Source: Streptomyces sp. DT2A-34 (GTDB lineage: Bacteria > Actinomycetota > Actinomycetes > Streptomycetales > Streptomycetaceae). Taken from it: a DNA stretch of 64,000 nt. Shown in pieces: positions 8,788 through 17,250 of this stretch (position 1 is the first letter of the stretch; each line of letters begins with the position of its first letter). The notes under the pieces are model-generated. The model was not told where the DNA came from. It searched no databases and was given only the letters and a program-made list of their open reading frames with translations. The translations under genes and the position numbers were made by a program. The stretch spans positions 124,001-188,000 of the forward strand of contig NZ_JASTWJ010000001.1 of NCBI RefSeq assembly GCF_030499515.1, read 5' to 3'.

Positions 8788-9077
8788 GCCGTTCCACTTC
8801 GCGAAGCAGACCCTCGGATGGACTCCGCACTCCCGAAGCCGCGGACCGCTGGACCTGGATCCTGATCGCCGCCCACACCCAGCTCCGGCTCACCCGGCCC
8901 CTCGCCGCGGACCTCCGCCGGCCCTGGGAGAAACCCATCACCTTCGACCGGCTCACCCCGGCCCGGGTCCGTCGAGGGTTCAGGAACATCCGCGCTCACC
9001 TCGCCTGCCCGGCCCGTGTTCCCAAACCCCGAGGAGCTGGCCCCGGACGGCCACCGGGTGCCAAGAACAAGGAGGGT
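8788..9077 (+). pseudogene. DDE transposase C-terminal fragment
   Basis: The plus strand reads FAKQTLGWT, then, after a frameshift near 8820, LRTPEAADRWTWILIAAHTQ, LRRPWEKPITFDRLTPARV, RGFRNIRAHL and PGRPPGAKNK. This is the C-terminal end common to a family of Streptomyces transposase-like proteins. Only about 95 residues are left, and both ends are cut by other transposase fragments, so it is a relic. Confidence 0.72.
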
Positions 9078-9289
9078 CTCGTAGTCTCGCGCCAGGCGGC
9101 GGTGCAGCATCAGCCAGCCGTAGGTCCGCTCGACCGTCCACCGCTTCGGGATCGGGTGAAGCCCCTGGCCCCGGGGTGCGTTGGACGATTTGCATGTCGA
9201 TGCCGAGGGTGGAGGCGTGCTCGACGAAATGCCTGCGACAGCCGCCGTCGACCCAGACCTTGCGGATCGAGGCGTGAGTGGTGACGTCC
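9078..9289 (-). pseudogene. IS5-like transposase fragment
   Basis: The minus strand reads SIRKVWVDGGCRRHFVEHA, TLGIDMQIVQRTP, then, after a one-base loss in the GGCTTCACC stretch near 9158, KRWTVERTYGWLMLHRRLAR and DYETL. The ERTYGW motif holds the third catalytic Glu of this IS5-type group. Only the C-terminal 70 residues remain, joined directly to another transposase fragment. Confidence 0.75.
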
Positions 9290-9633
9290 TCCGGAGCGCC
9301 GCCCGCGACCGGTAGGCGAACCGGACCCGGATTCCCGTGGGACAGCAGTGCGCATTCTTGGCCTGCGGCTCACGGCGCCGTCATGCAGCTCACCGATCAC
9401 TGGCCTCAGGCGGCCGACCGATCCGCTTCATGCCAATCCGTTCCATGCCCCAGGTGGTGCGGTGTCTGAACAGCGCGATCCAAGGCAGTGGCTCGCGTTC
9501 GCCCGCTTGCCTGCCTCCTTGGCTCGCGCGTCCGCCTGGATGGAGGCGGGTTCCTCGGCGGACAGCCGCGGGTGGTCCTTTGGGGCCGCGGTGGAACGTC
9601 GACCGGATCGGGCCGGGACCGGAGCAGCGCGGG
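9290..9633. other. Gene-free stretch between transposase relics and the lacI gene
   Basis: These 344 bases carry open frames on both strands, but none has a ribosome site or recognisable domain. They probably belong to decayed mobile DNA or to the 3' flank of the LacI gene. I see no terminator hairpin. Confidence 0.4.
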
Positions 9634-10668
9634 TCAGGAGCGGCAAGGCGCCCTGGTGGTGCTTCGTATGACGAGGTGTGGTGTGACGACGACTTCTCGT
9701 TCGTCGTCCGCCGCCCCACCCTCCAGCCGGGCGACGGCCCGGCTCACGGCCCGGCGCGCCAGCTGGCGGGCTTCTTGCCCGACCGTGGTGAGTTGGACGT
9801 GGGCGAGGCGGGCGAGGTGGCTGTCGTCGAAGCCGACGACCGAGATCTCGTCGGGCACAGGGATACGGGCGCGCAGGAAGGTGTCGAGGACGCCGATGGC
9901 GCAGTGGTCGTTGAAGGCGAGGACGGCAGTGGGGCGGGCAGCCTCGGCGAGGAGTGTTCGTGCGGCTGCCGCACCGTGGTCCTCGGTCAGCCCGCCCGGC
10001 ACGAGGCGGACGCGGTCGGTGAGGCCGTGGTGCTTCATGGCCGACTTGTAGCCGCGGCGCCGATCGGCAGCGCCCGGCGCCCTGCCCCCGTCGATGTGGA
10101 CGATGTCGCGATGGCCCAGTGCCACGAGGTGGTCGACCGCCTGGCGGGCGCCCTCGTCGTCGGCCGCGCGGACGACGTCGACGCCGTCGGTGAGCGGACG
10201 CAGCCGGCGGGCCACGGAGACGACGGGCAGCTGTGCCGCGAGTTCTGCCAGCCGGGCCGCCGGGGCATGGGGGCTGAGCAGGATCAACGCCTCGCAGCGG
10301 TCGGCGAGCAGCGCCTCCACCGCCTCCTGTTCGCTGCGGCTCGCGGTGACGGCGCTGAGCGCGATCTGATAGCCGGCCGCCCCCGCCGCGGCGTAGAGCG
10401 CCTCAACCATGTCGGCGTGGAAGGGCTGTCGCAGGTCGAACTGCACTCCCACCAGGTGCGAGCGGCTGCTGCGCAGGAGGCGGGCCCTGCTGTCCGGCCG
10501 GTAGCCGATCTCCTGCGCGGCCCGCAGCACCCGCTCGCGACTTGCCGCGCTGGGCCCCTTGGCACCGCGCATGACCATGGAGGCAAGCGGCACGGAGACA
10601 CCTGCCCGCGCCGCGAGGTCGCTGAGCGTCGGCCGCTTTCCGTCCGGGACGGCAGAGCGCGATGGCAC
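9634..10668 (-). CDS. LacI-family transcriptional regulator
   Basis: This 344-residue LacI/GalR repressor has an N-terminal helix-turn-helix (PTLSDLAARAGVSVPLASMV, hinge RAAQEIGYRPDSRARLL) and a periplasmic-binding-protein-like effector domain (about residues 65-335). The latter includes VGVQFDLRQPFHADMVEAL, LVALGHRDIVHIDGG, VLAFNDHCAIGVLD and ISVVGFDDSHLA. The frame opens at 10734, but GTG 10668 has GGAAGG 7 bases upstream and gives the usual family length. It is divergent from a sugar-isomerase-type gene, and the intergenic region holds two palindromes of the AACGTT type, so it most likely represses that operon and itself. The inducer may be an inositol or a keto-sugar. Confidence 0.9.
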   Translation of the reverse strand: MPSRSAVPDGKRPTLSDLAARAGVSVPLASMVMRGAKGPSAASRERVLRAAQEIGYRPDSRARLLRSSRSHLVGVQFDLRQPFHADMVEALYAAAGAAGYQIALSAVTASRSEQEAVEALLADRCEALILLSPHAPAARLAELAAQLPVVSVARRLRPLTDGVDVVRAADDEGARQAVDHLVALGHRDIVHIDGGRAPGAADRRRGYKSAMKHHGLTDRVRLVPGGLTEDHGAAAARTLLAEAARPTAVLAFNDHCAIGVLDTFLRARIPVPDEISVVGFDDSHLARLAHVQLTTVGQEARQLARRAVSRAVARLEGGAADDEREVVVTPHLVIRSTTRAPCRS

Positions 10669-10739
10669 CGTCGGCCTTCCTGATCGAGGGTCTTCTCCGA
10701 GGTGATCGTAGACCGGGCCAAGCAGGACATGCACTGGTC

Positions 10740-10756
10740 AACGTTGTTACAACGTT
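10740..10756. promoter_or_regulatory. Perfect palindromic operator (AACGTTGT-T-ACAACGTT)
   Basis: This 17-base perfect palindrome with a single central T lies 72 bases before the lacI GTG and 110 before the divergent isomerase gene. The sequence AACGTTATAA overlaps its right end and recurs in the second site. It is typical of a LacI-family operator serving a divergent pair. Confidence 0.75.
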
Positions 10757-10781
10757 ATAAATCAAATGTCCGCACAAACCC

Positions 10782-10787
10782 TTGACA
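10782..10787 (+). promoter_or_regulatory. Possible -35 element (TTGACA) of the sugar operon
   Basis: A consensus TTGACA lies 63 bases before the isomerase start. The -10 region expected near 10805-10811 is weak (CGTACT/GTACTG). The downstream operator at 10822 would then overlap the transcription start, fitting repression. Confidence 0.45.
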
Positions 10788-10821
10788 GGCTGCCCGGCGC
10801 CTGGCGTACTGCTCCTGTTCT

Positions 10822-10837
10822 CTTAGAACGTTATAAG
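10822..10837. promoter_or_regulatory. Second operator-like palindrome (CTTAGAACGTTATAAG)
   Basis: A 16-base palindrome with one mismatched pair sits 12 bases before the start codon, next to the GGAG ribosome site. It shares AACGTTATAA with the first site 82 bases upstream, so looping between the two operators is plausible. Confidence 0.7.
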
Positions 10838-10849
10838 TCTGGAGCTGCG

Positions 10850-11632
10850 ATGTACACGTTGGCGGTCTGTGCCGAGATGGTCTACCGCGACCTGCCGATC
10901 GAGGAGCGGGCCCGGCGCATCCACGAGGCCGGCTTCCAGGTGGAGATCTGGGACTGGACCCGGCACGACCTGAACGCACTGGCCCAGACCCCCGCCGAGT
11001 TCTCCTCAATGACCGGCTACATCCGCGGCACCCTGACCGACCCGGACGGCGCAGCCGAACTCCTGCGCACAGCCGAGGAGTCGATCAAGGCCGCCGAGCG
11101 TCTCGGCTGCCCCCGGCTCAACCTGCACGGCACCGGCCTGGACGGCGAGGGCCTGCCCGTGGTGCCGGTGACCGGCGAGGCCACCGGCGACATGTGGATC
11201 ACCGCCCACCGCACGCTCACCCGCCTGGCCGAACTGGGCGAAAGCGCGGGCGTCACCTTCACCTTGGAGAACCTCAACACCGCCGTCGACCACCCCGGCG
11301 TCCCGTTCGCGCGGGCCGCCGACACCTACGCCCTGGTCGCGGCAGTCGATCGGCCCGGTCTGCGGATGAATCTGGACCTCTACCACGCCCAGATCGGCGA
11401 GGGAAACCTCATCGAGCTCGTCCGCCGCGCGCATGGCGCGGGGCTGATCGGAGAGATCCAGGTCGCCGACGTGCCCGGCCGCTGCGAACCCGGCACCGGA
11501 GAGATCAACTATCCGGCCGTCGCCCGCGCCCTCACCGACCTCGGCTACGACGGCACGGTCGCCCTGGAGGCATGGCCCTCCGGCGACAGTCACACCGCCA
11601 TGGAGCGGTTCCGCGCCGCGTTCACCCTCTGA
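10850..11632 (+). CDS. Hydroxypyruvate-isomerase-like TIM-barrel protein
   Basis: This 260-residue protein is of the xylose-isomerase-like TIM-barrel superfamily, closest in motifs to hydroxypyruvate isomerase (Hyi). The metal and substrate signatures are TLENLNT (about residues 141-147), MNLDLYHAQIGEG (about 171-183), GEIQVADVPGR and VALEAWPSGD near the C-terminus. It would isomerise or epimerise a small keto-acid or keto-sugar in the cytosol. GGAG lies 5 bases before the ATG. It is the first gene of an operon with a binding protein, an IolG-like dehydrogenase and another TIM barrel, under the divergent LacI repressor. The precise substrate cannot be read from the sequence. Confidence 0.85.
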   Translation: MYTLAVCAEMVYRDLPIEERARRIHEAGFQVEIWDWTRHDLNALAQTPAEFSSMTGYIRGTLTDPDGAAELLRTAEESIKAAERLGCPRLNLHGTGLDGEGLPVVPVTGEATGDMWITAHRTLTRLAELGESAGVTFTLENLNTAVDHPGVPFARAADTYALVAAVDRPGLRMNLDLYHAQIGEGNLIELVRRAHGAGLIGEIQVADVPGRCEPGTGEINYPAVARALTDLGYDGTVALEAWPSGDSHTAMERFRAAFTL

Positions 11633-11751
11633 TCCCACCCCGAGTCGCACAGCAGGCCACCCAATAGCTCCCCGCCCGACCCACAACGGGATGTGTTGCG
11701 TCCCGCCGGTGGATCACCCCTTCCCGCAAGTCAGCACAGTGAGGTGCCGAA

Positions 11752-12771
11752 ATGAACCGCTCGCTTCCCTCCCGCTCCCGCAGATTCACCGTCTTGGTGG
11801 CCATGGCCGCCAGTACAGTCCTGGCACTCGCCGGCTGCTCCAGCAGCTCGGGCGGCAAGAAGTCGGAGGAGAGCGCCGGTGGCGTCTCTGCCGGCAAGGC
11901 CACCACGCCCCGCATGACCATCGCGATGATCACCCACGCCGTCCCCGGTGACACGTTCTGGGACACCATCCGCAAGGGCGCCCAGGCCGCGGCCGCCAAG
12001 GACAACGTCAAGCTGATCTACTCCTCCGACCCGAACGGAGGCAACCAGGCCAACCTGGTGCAGAACGCGATCGACCAGAAGGTCGACGGCATCGCCGTCA
12101 CCCTCGCCAAGCCCGACGCCATGAAGGGCACCGTGGCCAAGGCGGTGCAGGCCGGTATACCCGTGGTCGGCTTCAACTCCGGTGTGGACGACTGGAAGAA
12201 GCAGGGCCTGCTCCAGTACTTCGGACAGGACGAGACCGTCGCGGGCGAGGCGGTCGGCAAGAAGCTGAGTTCCCTCGGTGCCAAGAAGGTCGCCTGTGTC
12301 ATCCAGGAACAGGGCCAGGTCGCCCTCGAGGCACGCTGCGCGGGCGTGAAGAAGGGCTTCTCGGGCACGACGGAAAACCTGTTCGTCAACGGCGCCGACA
12401 TGCCGTCCGTGCAGTCGACCATCACCGCCAAGCTCAAGCAGGACCCCTCCATCGACTACGTCGTCACCCTCGCCGCCCCGGTCGCGCTGACCGCCACGCA
12501 GGCGGTGTCCGACGGCGGCAGCAAGGCCAAGGTCGCCACCTTCGACCTCAACAAGGAACTCGTGAAGGCGATCCAGGGCGGCAGCATCGAGTTCGCCGTC
12601 GACCAGCAGCCTTATCTGCAGGGCTACCTGGCGGTCGACTCCCTCTGGCTCTACAAGACCAACGGCAACTACAGCGGCGGTGGCGTGGCGCCCGTGCTGA
12701 CCGGCCCGGCCTTCGTCGACAAGTCCAACGTCGAGGCCGTCGCCACGTTCGCCGCCAAGGGAACACGGTGA
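11752..12771 (+). CDS. Sugar ABC transporter substrate-binding lipoprotein
   Basis: This 339-residue lipoprotein has a basic start, a hydrophobic core and the lipobox LALAGC (Cys near residue 29), so it is anchored outside the membrane. The rest is a periplasmic-binding-protein type I fold (Peripla_BP_4), as in ribose and inositol carriers: VPGDTFWDTIRKGAQAAA, NAIDQKVDGIAVTLAKPDA, GIPVVGFNSG, GYLAVDSLWLY. Such proteins normally work with one permease and a double ATPase encoded next to them. Here none is present; only 95 bases separate it from the dehydrogenase gene. Either a distant transporter is used or the genes were deleted. Confidence 0.9.
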   Translation: MNRSLPSRSRRFTVLVAMAASTVLALAGCSSSSGGKKSEESAGGVSAGKATTPRMTIAMITHAVPGDTFWDTIRKGAQAAAAKDNVKLIYSSDPNGGNQANLVQNAIDQKVDGIAVTLAKPDAMKGTVAKAVQAGIPVVGFNSGVDDWKKQGLLQYFGQDETVAGEAVGKKLSSLGAKKVACVIQEQGQVALEARCAGVKKGFSGTTENLFVNGADMPSVQSTITAKLKQDPSIDYVVTLAAPVALTATQAVSDGGSKAKVATFDLNKELVKAIQGGSIEFAVDQQPYLQGYLAVDSLWLYKTNGNYSGGGVAPVLTGPAFVDKSNVEAVATFAAKGTR

Positions 12772-12790
12772 CGCGTACGACCCGGGTCAC

Positions 12791-12814
12791 GGCCGGACCC
12801 GTGTGGGTTCGGCC
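12791..12814 (+). other. Hairpin between binding-protein and dehydrogenase genes
   Basis: Arms GGCCGGACCC and GGGTTCGGCC (one mismatched pair, GTGT loop) lie 20 bases after the binding-protein stop. It could protect the upstream mRNA or attenuate the downstream genes. It may also mark where transporter genes were lost. Confidence 0.5.
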
Positions 12815-12866
12815 GGCCCTCTGCTGACCGTCACCGCCATCGCCCACCCTCAAGTCAAGGAACCAC

Positions 12867-13886
12867 ATGACCTACCGCACCTCCCTCGGAGTCGCCGTGA
12901 TCGGCGCCGGCCGCATGGGAGCCGACCACGTACGCCGGATCAGCGAGGTGACCAGCGGCGCCCATGTGGCCGCCGTCGTCGACGTCGACATCGATCGCGC
13001 CAAGACGGTCGCCGCCGACGTCGACGGATGCGCGGCCTACGGCGACGTCGCCGAAGCGATGGCCTCACCCGACGTCGACGCGGTGCTGCTCGCCTCCCCG
13101 GGCGTCGCCCACGAGGCGGCACTGCTCACCGCGTTCGAGCACGACCTGCCCGTCCTGTGCGAGAAGCCCCTCACCCCCGACGCCGCCTCCGCCCTGCGCG
13201 TGCTGGAGGCCGAGCAGCGGCTCGGGCACCGCCGGGTGCAGGTGGGCTTCATGCGCCGTTACGACCACGAGTACATCAAGCTCAAAGCGCTGCTGGACAG
13301 CGGGGAACTGGGCCGGCCGCTGATGCTGCACAACCGGCATCGCAACCCGTCCTGTCCGCCGGACTTCACCAGCGCCATGCTCATCAACGACTCCGTGACC
13401 CACGAGATGGACATCACCCGCTGGCTGCTCGGCCAGGAGATCACCGCCGTCACCGTCATGCGGCCGCGGCCCTCCGGCAACGCGCCCGAAGGGCTGGCCG
13501 ATCCGCAGTTCGTCGTCTTCGAAACCGACGGCGGCGCCCTGGTCGACGTCGAGATCTACGTCAACGCCCGCTACGGCTACCAGGTCCAGGCCGAGGCGGT
13601 GTGCGAGCACGGCACCGCCCGCATCGGCGACCGGCACGACATGCTCGTCAGCACCGGCGGACGCTGGGGCGGCACGGTCACCCCCGGCTTCGTCGAGCGG
13701 TTCGAGGAAGCGTACGACCGCGAGGTCCAGGCATGGGTCGACGCCACCCGGCGCGGCGAGGTCACCGGCCCCAGCGCCTGGGACGGCTACGCCGTGGCCG
13801 CGGTCTGCGAGGCGGGCATCCGCGCCCAGACCGAGGGCCACCGCGTCGAGGTGGAACTCGCCGACCGCCCAGCCCTCTACATCTGA
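12867..13886 (+). CDS. iolG: Inositol 2-dehydrogenase-like Gfo/Idh/MocA oxidoreductase
   Basis: This 339-residue NAD-dependent dehydrogenase probably oxidises myo-inositol or a related cyclitol or sugar to its keto form. The Rossmann fold starts with [17 protein letters not shown] (about residues 9-25). The catalytic lysine is in CEKPLTPD (about 97-104), and the family His/Asp pair is in [15 protein letters not shown]. The C-terminal domain is the usual beta-sheet (about 125-335). AAGG precedes the ATG. It sits between the binding-protein gene and a second TIM-barrel gene in a LacI-controlled operon, matching inositol-type catabolism. The symbol is by similarity; scyllo-inositol or another sugar is possible. 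Confidence 0.87.
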   Translation: MTYRTSLGVAVIGAGRMGADHVRRISEVTSGAHVAAVVDVDIDRAKTVAADVDGCAAYGDVAEAMASPDVDAVLLASPGVAHEAALLTAFEHDLPVLCEKPLTPDAASALRVLEAEQRLGHRRVQVGFMRRYDHEYIKLKALLDSGELGRPLMLHNRHRNPSCPPDFTSAMLINDSVTHEMDITRWLLGQEITAVTVMRPRPSGNAPEGLADPQFVVFETDGGALVDVEIYVNARYGYQVQAEAVCEHGTARIGDRHDMLVSTGGRWGGTVTPGFVERFEEAYDREVQAWVDATRRGEVTGPSAWDGYAVAAVCEAGIRAQTEGHRVEVELADRPALYI

Positions 13887-13960
13887 CCCCCACCGCCGGC
13901 ACACCGAACCAGCGGGGAACGACCCCTCCCCGCCCGACCACACCGCAGACGGGACGCATC

Positions 13961-14923
13961 ATGAAGATCGGTCTGAACACCGACAGCGTCGGGCACCTCA
14001 CGCTCGACGAGACCCTGGACCTGGCCGCCGAACTCGGCCTGGACCACGTGGAGTTCGCCACCGGCGCCTGGTCCACCGCCCCGCACATCGACATCGACCG
14101 GCTTCTCGACAGCGACGGCGCGCGCCGCGAACTGCTGGCCAAGGTCGCCGACCGAGGGCTCACGATCAGCGCCCTCACCTGCTCGGGCAACCCCCTGCAC
14201 CCCGGGCCCAGCGGCCGCGAGCACGACCAGGTCGCGCGCAGGACGATCGCTCTCGCCCCGCTCCTCGGCATCGACCGCGTGGTGATGATGTCCGGGCTGC
14301 CGGGCGGGCCGGGCGACGCCAACCCCAACTGGATCACGGTCTCCTGGCCGCCGGAGACCACACAGATCCTCGACTGGCAATGGACCGAGGTCGTCATCCC
14401 GTACTGGCGAGACCTCGTCGCCCACTCCCGTGACCGGGGCGTACCCAAGCTCGCTCTGGAGATGCACGCCCACCAGGTGGTCTACAACGTCCCCACCCTC
14501 CTGCGCCTGCGCGAGGAGGTCGGGCCCGTGGTCGGAGCCAACTTCGACCCCAGCCACCTGATGTGGATGGGCGCCGACCCTCTCGCCGCCATCGAGACCC
14601 TGGGCGAGGCGATCTACCACGTACACGCCAAGGACACCCGGCTGGAACCCTCCCGCCAAGCCCTGACCAGCAGGCTGGAGACGCTGCCGGTCATGGCCGC
14701 CAAGGACCGCTCCTGGAACTACGTCACCCTCGGCTACGGCCACGACGACGCGTTCTGGCGCGCTTTCTGCCTCGCCCTGCGCCGAGCCGGTTACGACGAC
14801 GTCCTGAGCATCGAGCACGAGGACGTTCTCGTGGCCCCCGTCGAGGGCGTCACCAAAACCGTCGACCTGCTGCGCCGCGTCATGCTGCGCGACCCCAGTT
14901 CCTACAAGCCCCAGGAGATCTGA
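13961..14923 (+). CDS. Sugar phosphate isomerase/epimerase family TIM barrel
   Basis: This 320-residue protein has the AP-endonuclease-2-type TIM barrel. Metal ligands are expected in LALEMHAHQ (Glu/His), GANFDPSHLMWMGADP (Asp/His), YHVHAKDTRL (His/Asp) and LSIEHEDVL (Glu). Similar proteins act as inosose isomerases or dehydratases in inositol use (IolE, IolI, IolH types). ATG at 13961 has no clear ribosome site; the frame is open far upstream but overlaps the iolG-like gene in another frame. It ends the sugar operon and is followed by mobile-element debris. Confidence 0.85.
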   Translation: MKIGLNTDSVGHLTLDETLDLAAELGLDHVEFATGAWSTAPHIDIDRLLDSDGARRELLAKVADRGLTISALTCSGNPLHPGPSGREHDQVARRTIALAPLLGIDRVVMMSGLPGGPGDANPNWITVSWPPETTQILDWQWTEVVIPYWRDLVAHSRDRGVPKLALEMHAHQVVYNVPTLLRLREEVGPVVGANFDPSHLMWMGADPLAAIETLGEAIYHVHAKDTRLEPSRQALTSRLETLPVMAAKDRSWNYVTLGYGHDDAFWRAFCLALRRAGYDDVLSIEHEDVLVAPVEGVTKTVDLLRRVMLRDPSSYKPQEI

Positions 14924-14963
14924 GCCGTCCTGAGCCGCACGGACACGAGTTCCGCGCGGCTCG

Positions 14964-15101
14964 GTCCGCCAGGCCGAGGTCGACCGCGACGAGCGGGACG
15001 ACCGGCTGTCGACCGCCGAACACGAGGAACTGAAGCAACTCCGCAAGGCAAACGCCGAGTTCAGGCGGGCGAACGAGATTCTCAAAGCGGCGAGCGTGTT
15101 C
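14964..15101 (+). pseudogene. IS3-family OrfA fragment
   Basis: The reading VRQAEVDRDERDDRLST, EELKQLRKANAEFRRANEIL and KAASVF is the C-terminal leucine-zipper part of an IS3-family OrfA. It lacks its helix-turn-helix and OrfB, and it runs in frame into recombinase-like sequence at 15102. Confidence 0.78.
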
Positions 15102-15806
15102 AGCTTCCTCTCCTGGCTCGCCGACCGAGGCCGCACCCTCGAACACTGCCACCAGGCCGACGTCGACGCCTGGCACACGGAGAAGCCGGCCACCCGGCGC
15201 CCGGCCCAGACGTTCCTGCGCTGGTGCATGAAGACGAGCCGGATGCCTCGCCTCACCCTGCCACCCCAAGTCATCAACCAGGACCAAGCGCCGCTGCACC
15301 AGTACCGCCGACTCGCCATTCTCCGGCGGACCCGCAACGACGACTCCTTGCCCCTGCGGGCCCGGGTCGCGGCCGCGCTCGTTCTCCTCTACGCGCAACC
15401 CGTCACCTGCATCGTCCGCCTCACCGTCGACGACGTCATCGACGACGGGGCTACCCTCACCGTCCGGCTGGGAGACCCGCCGTCCCCGCTTCCGGAACTC
15501 GTCGCTGACCTCATGCGGGCATACGTCCAGTCCCGCCAGCACCTGCCCTACGCCAGCAGGAGAAGCTAACAGTGGCTCTTCCCCGGTCGCCAGCCCGGAC
15601 AGCCCATGAATCCGGTCAGCCTCCAAGTCCACCTGCGAAAGATCGGCGTCCCGCCACAGCGCGGCAGGACCTCCGCGATCCGCCAACTCGTCCTCCAAGC
15701 CCCAGCCCCCGTCATCGCGAAGGCGCCCGGCTACCACGACGAGACAGCCACCCGCCTGGTCACCGAGGCTGGCGGAACCTGGAGCCGGTATGCCCCGGGT
15801 GACCAC
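15102..15806 (+). pseudogene. Tyrosine-recombinase-like protein with an in-frame stop
   Basis: The frame encodes the core of an integrase-like protein: FLSWLADRGRTLEHCHQADV, LRWCMKTSRMPRLTLP, PLRARVAAALVLLYAQPVT and IVRLTVDDV. A TAA at 15567-15569 interrupts it, and the same frame continues at once with QWLFPGRQPGQP, SAIRQLVLQAPAPVIAKA and GYHDETATRLVTEAGGTWSR. The second part holds the C-terminal helices of this family. I do not see the full set of catalytic Arg/His/Tyr residues, so it may be an inactive homologue even without the stop. It is fused to an IS3 fragment on the left and to reverse transcriptase on the right, and is clearly a relic. Confidence 0.72.
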
Positions 15807-16917
15807 AGGCGCTGCCCCGGCCGGACCTTGATCCTTAAGCCAGTCCGGCGCGTCCATATCCCGAAGAAGAACGGGAAGACCCGCCCGCTGGGACTGCCCA
15901 CCTGGTCGGACAAGCTCGTCGGCGAGGTGGTCCGTCTCTTATCAGAGGCGTACTACGAGCCGACGTTCTCCGACCGCTCGCATGGATTTCGCCCCCGGCG
16001 CGGCTGCCATACCGCGCTGCGGGAGGTGGCTCACACCTGGGCCGGGACAGCCTGGTTCATCGAGGGCGACATCGCCGACTGCTTCGGCAGCCTGGACCAC
16101 CAGGTCCTGCTGGCGATCCTCGGTGAGCAGATCCATGACCAGCGGTTTCTACGGCTGGTGCGCAACATGCTCACGGCCGGATACCTGGAGGCCTGGAAAG
16201 GGGGAGCCACCCTGTCGGGCGCTCCGCAAGACGGGGTGGCCTCGCCGATCCTGTCCAACATCTACCTGCACAAGCTGGATGAGTTCGTCGAGACCGTTCT
16301 GATCCCGGAGTACACCCGAGGAGAGCGCCGGGCCCGCAACCCGGCGTATCTGGAGTTGCAGAAACTGCTGGCGAAATCCCGCCGGCGCGGCGACCGGGCC
16401 CAGGCCCGCACGCTGCGCCAGCGGATGACCAGCCTGCCGAGCGCGGATCCAAACGATCCGGGCTATCGGAGGCTGCGCTACATCCGCTATGCAGACGATC
16501 ACCTCCTGGGCTTCGCCGGACCGAAATCCGAGGCCGAGCAGATCAAGCAGCGCCTGGCTCAATTCCTGCGTGATGAACTCAAGTTGGAACTGTCCCAGGA
16601 CAAGACGCTGATCACCCATGCCCGTACCCGGGCCGCCCGGTTCCTCGGATACGAGATCGTCGTCCAGCACAACGACACGAAGAAGACCGGCCGTTACCGA
16701 CGCGTCAACGGCCAGGTCGCTCTCCGCGTCCCGAAGGACGTCATCAAAGCAAAGTGCGCCCCCTACCTGATTCACGGCAAACCCGTGAAGAGAACGGCTC
16801 TGATCAACAGCAGCGACCATGCCATCGTTGCGACCTTTGGAGCCGCTTACCGGGGCGTGGTCCAGTACTATCTGCTCGCCGGAGATGTCTTCCGGCTGCA
16901 CCGCATGCCCGGACACG
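15807..16917 (+). pseudogene. Group II intron reverse transcriptase, truncated at both ends
   Basis: The frame encodes reverse-transcriptase motifs in order: RVHIPKKNGKTRPLGLPTWS, FSDRSHGFRPRRGCHTAL, FIEGDIADCFGSLDHQ, GAPQDGVASPILSNIYLHKL and YIRYADDHLLGF with the catalytic Asp pair (about 16485-16520), then LELSQDKTLITHA and ARFLGYEI. The N-terminal leader is replaced by recombinase sequence. The maturase part stops after YYLLAGDVFRLHR, where the next frame no longer matches. No intron domain V/VI could be recognised downstream. A TTA codon is present (LLSEAYYE). It is very probably dead, though the catalytic core is intact. Confidence 0.82.
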
Positions 16918-17250
16918 TCAGCAACTGCTCGACGCCATCCAGGCAGCAAGCCTCCGCGTTGTGGACAAGATCGACACCAAGCCCGGCACCCACGCTCCAA
17001 GGACGCCACCGACCCACTCCACACAGCACGAAGCGCCGAGACCACGTCCCTCTGGCGTCTGACAGCATGACCGTGAGCACATCCCGTGGGTGACCTCGCC
17101 ACGCCCACGGGATGACCCGATTCCTTGCCAAGCCTGAGGATCACAAACACCTACTGAACTCGTCCGTGCAGAGCGCCCTGCCGCCCACCAACGCGCAGGT
17201 TCCCGCGACTGAGCGGCCAGAAATTCGCGAACCCGCCTGCTTTCCCGCGC
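16918..17250. other. Right end of the island, non-coding, with a hairpin
   Basis: No supported gene is seen in these 333 bases. A perfect hairpin lies at 17081-17113 (arms ATCCCGTGGG and CCCACGGGAT, 13-base loop). GAACCCGCC at 17229-17237 is the inverse of a 9-mer at the left edge of the island. The Nudix coding sequence resumes at 17251. Confidence 0.5.

Larger units (their letters stand above)
5057..17250. mobile_element. Acquired island of about 12.2 kb inserted in a Nudix gene
   Basis: The boundaries are set by where the Nudix reading stops (Gly codon GGA ending at 5056) and resumes (GGG-CAT at 17251). Inside are a decayed IS1182-type transposase, a GH5 endoglucanase, three transposase fragments, a LacI-regulated sugar cluster, an IS3 OrfA fragment, a broken tyrosine recombinase and a truncated group II intron reverse transcriptase. 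The 9-mer GGCGGGTTC at 5062-5070 recurs inverted at 17229-17237, close to both edges, which may be what is left of terminal inverted repeats. No intact transposase or integrase remains, so the island looks immobile. It may have been built by successive insertions and deletions rather than one transfer. Confidence 0.75.
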
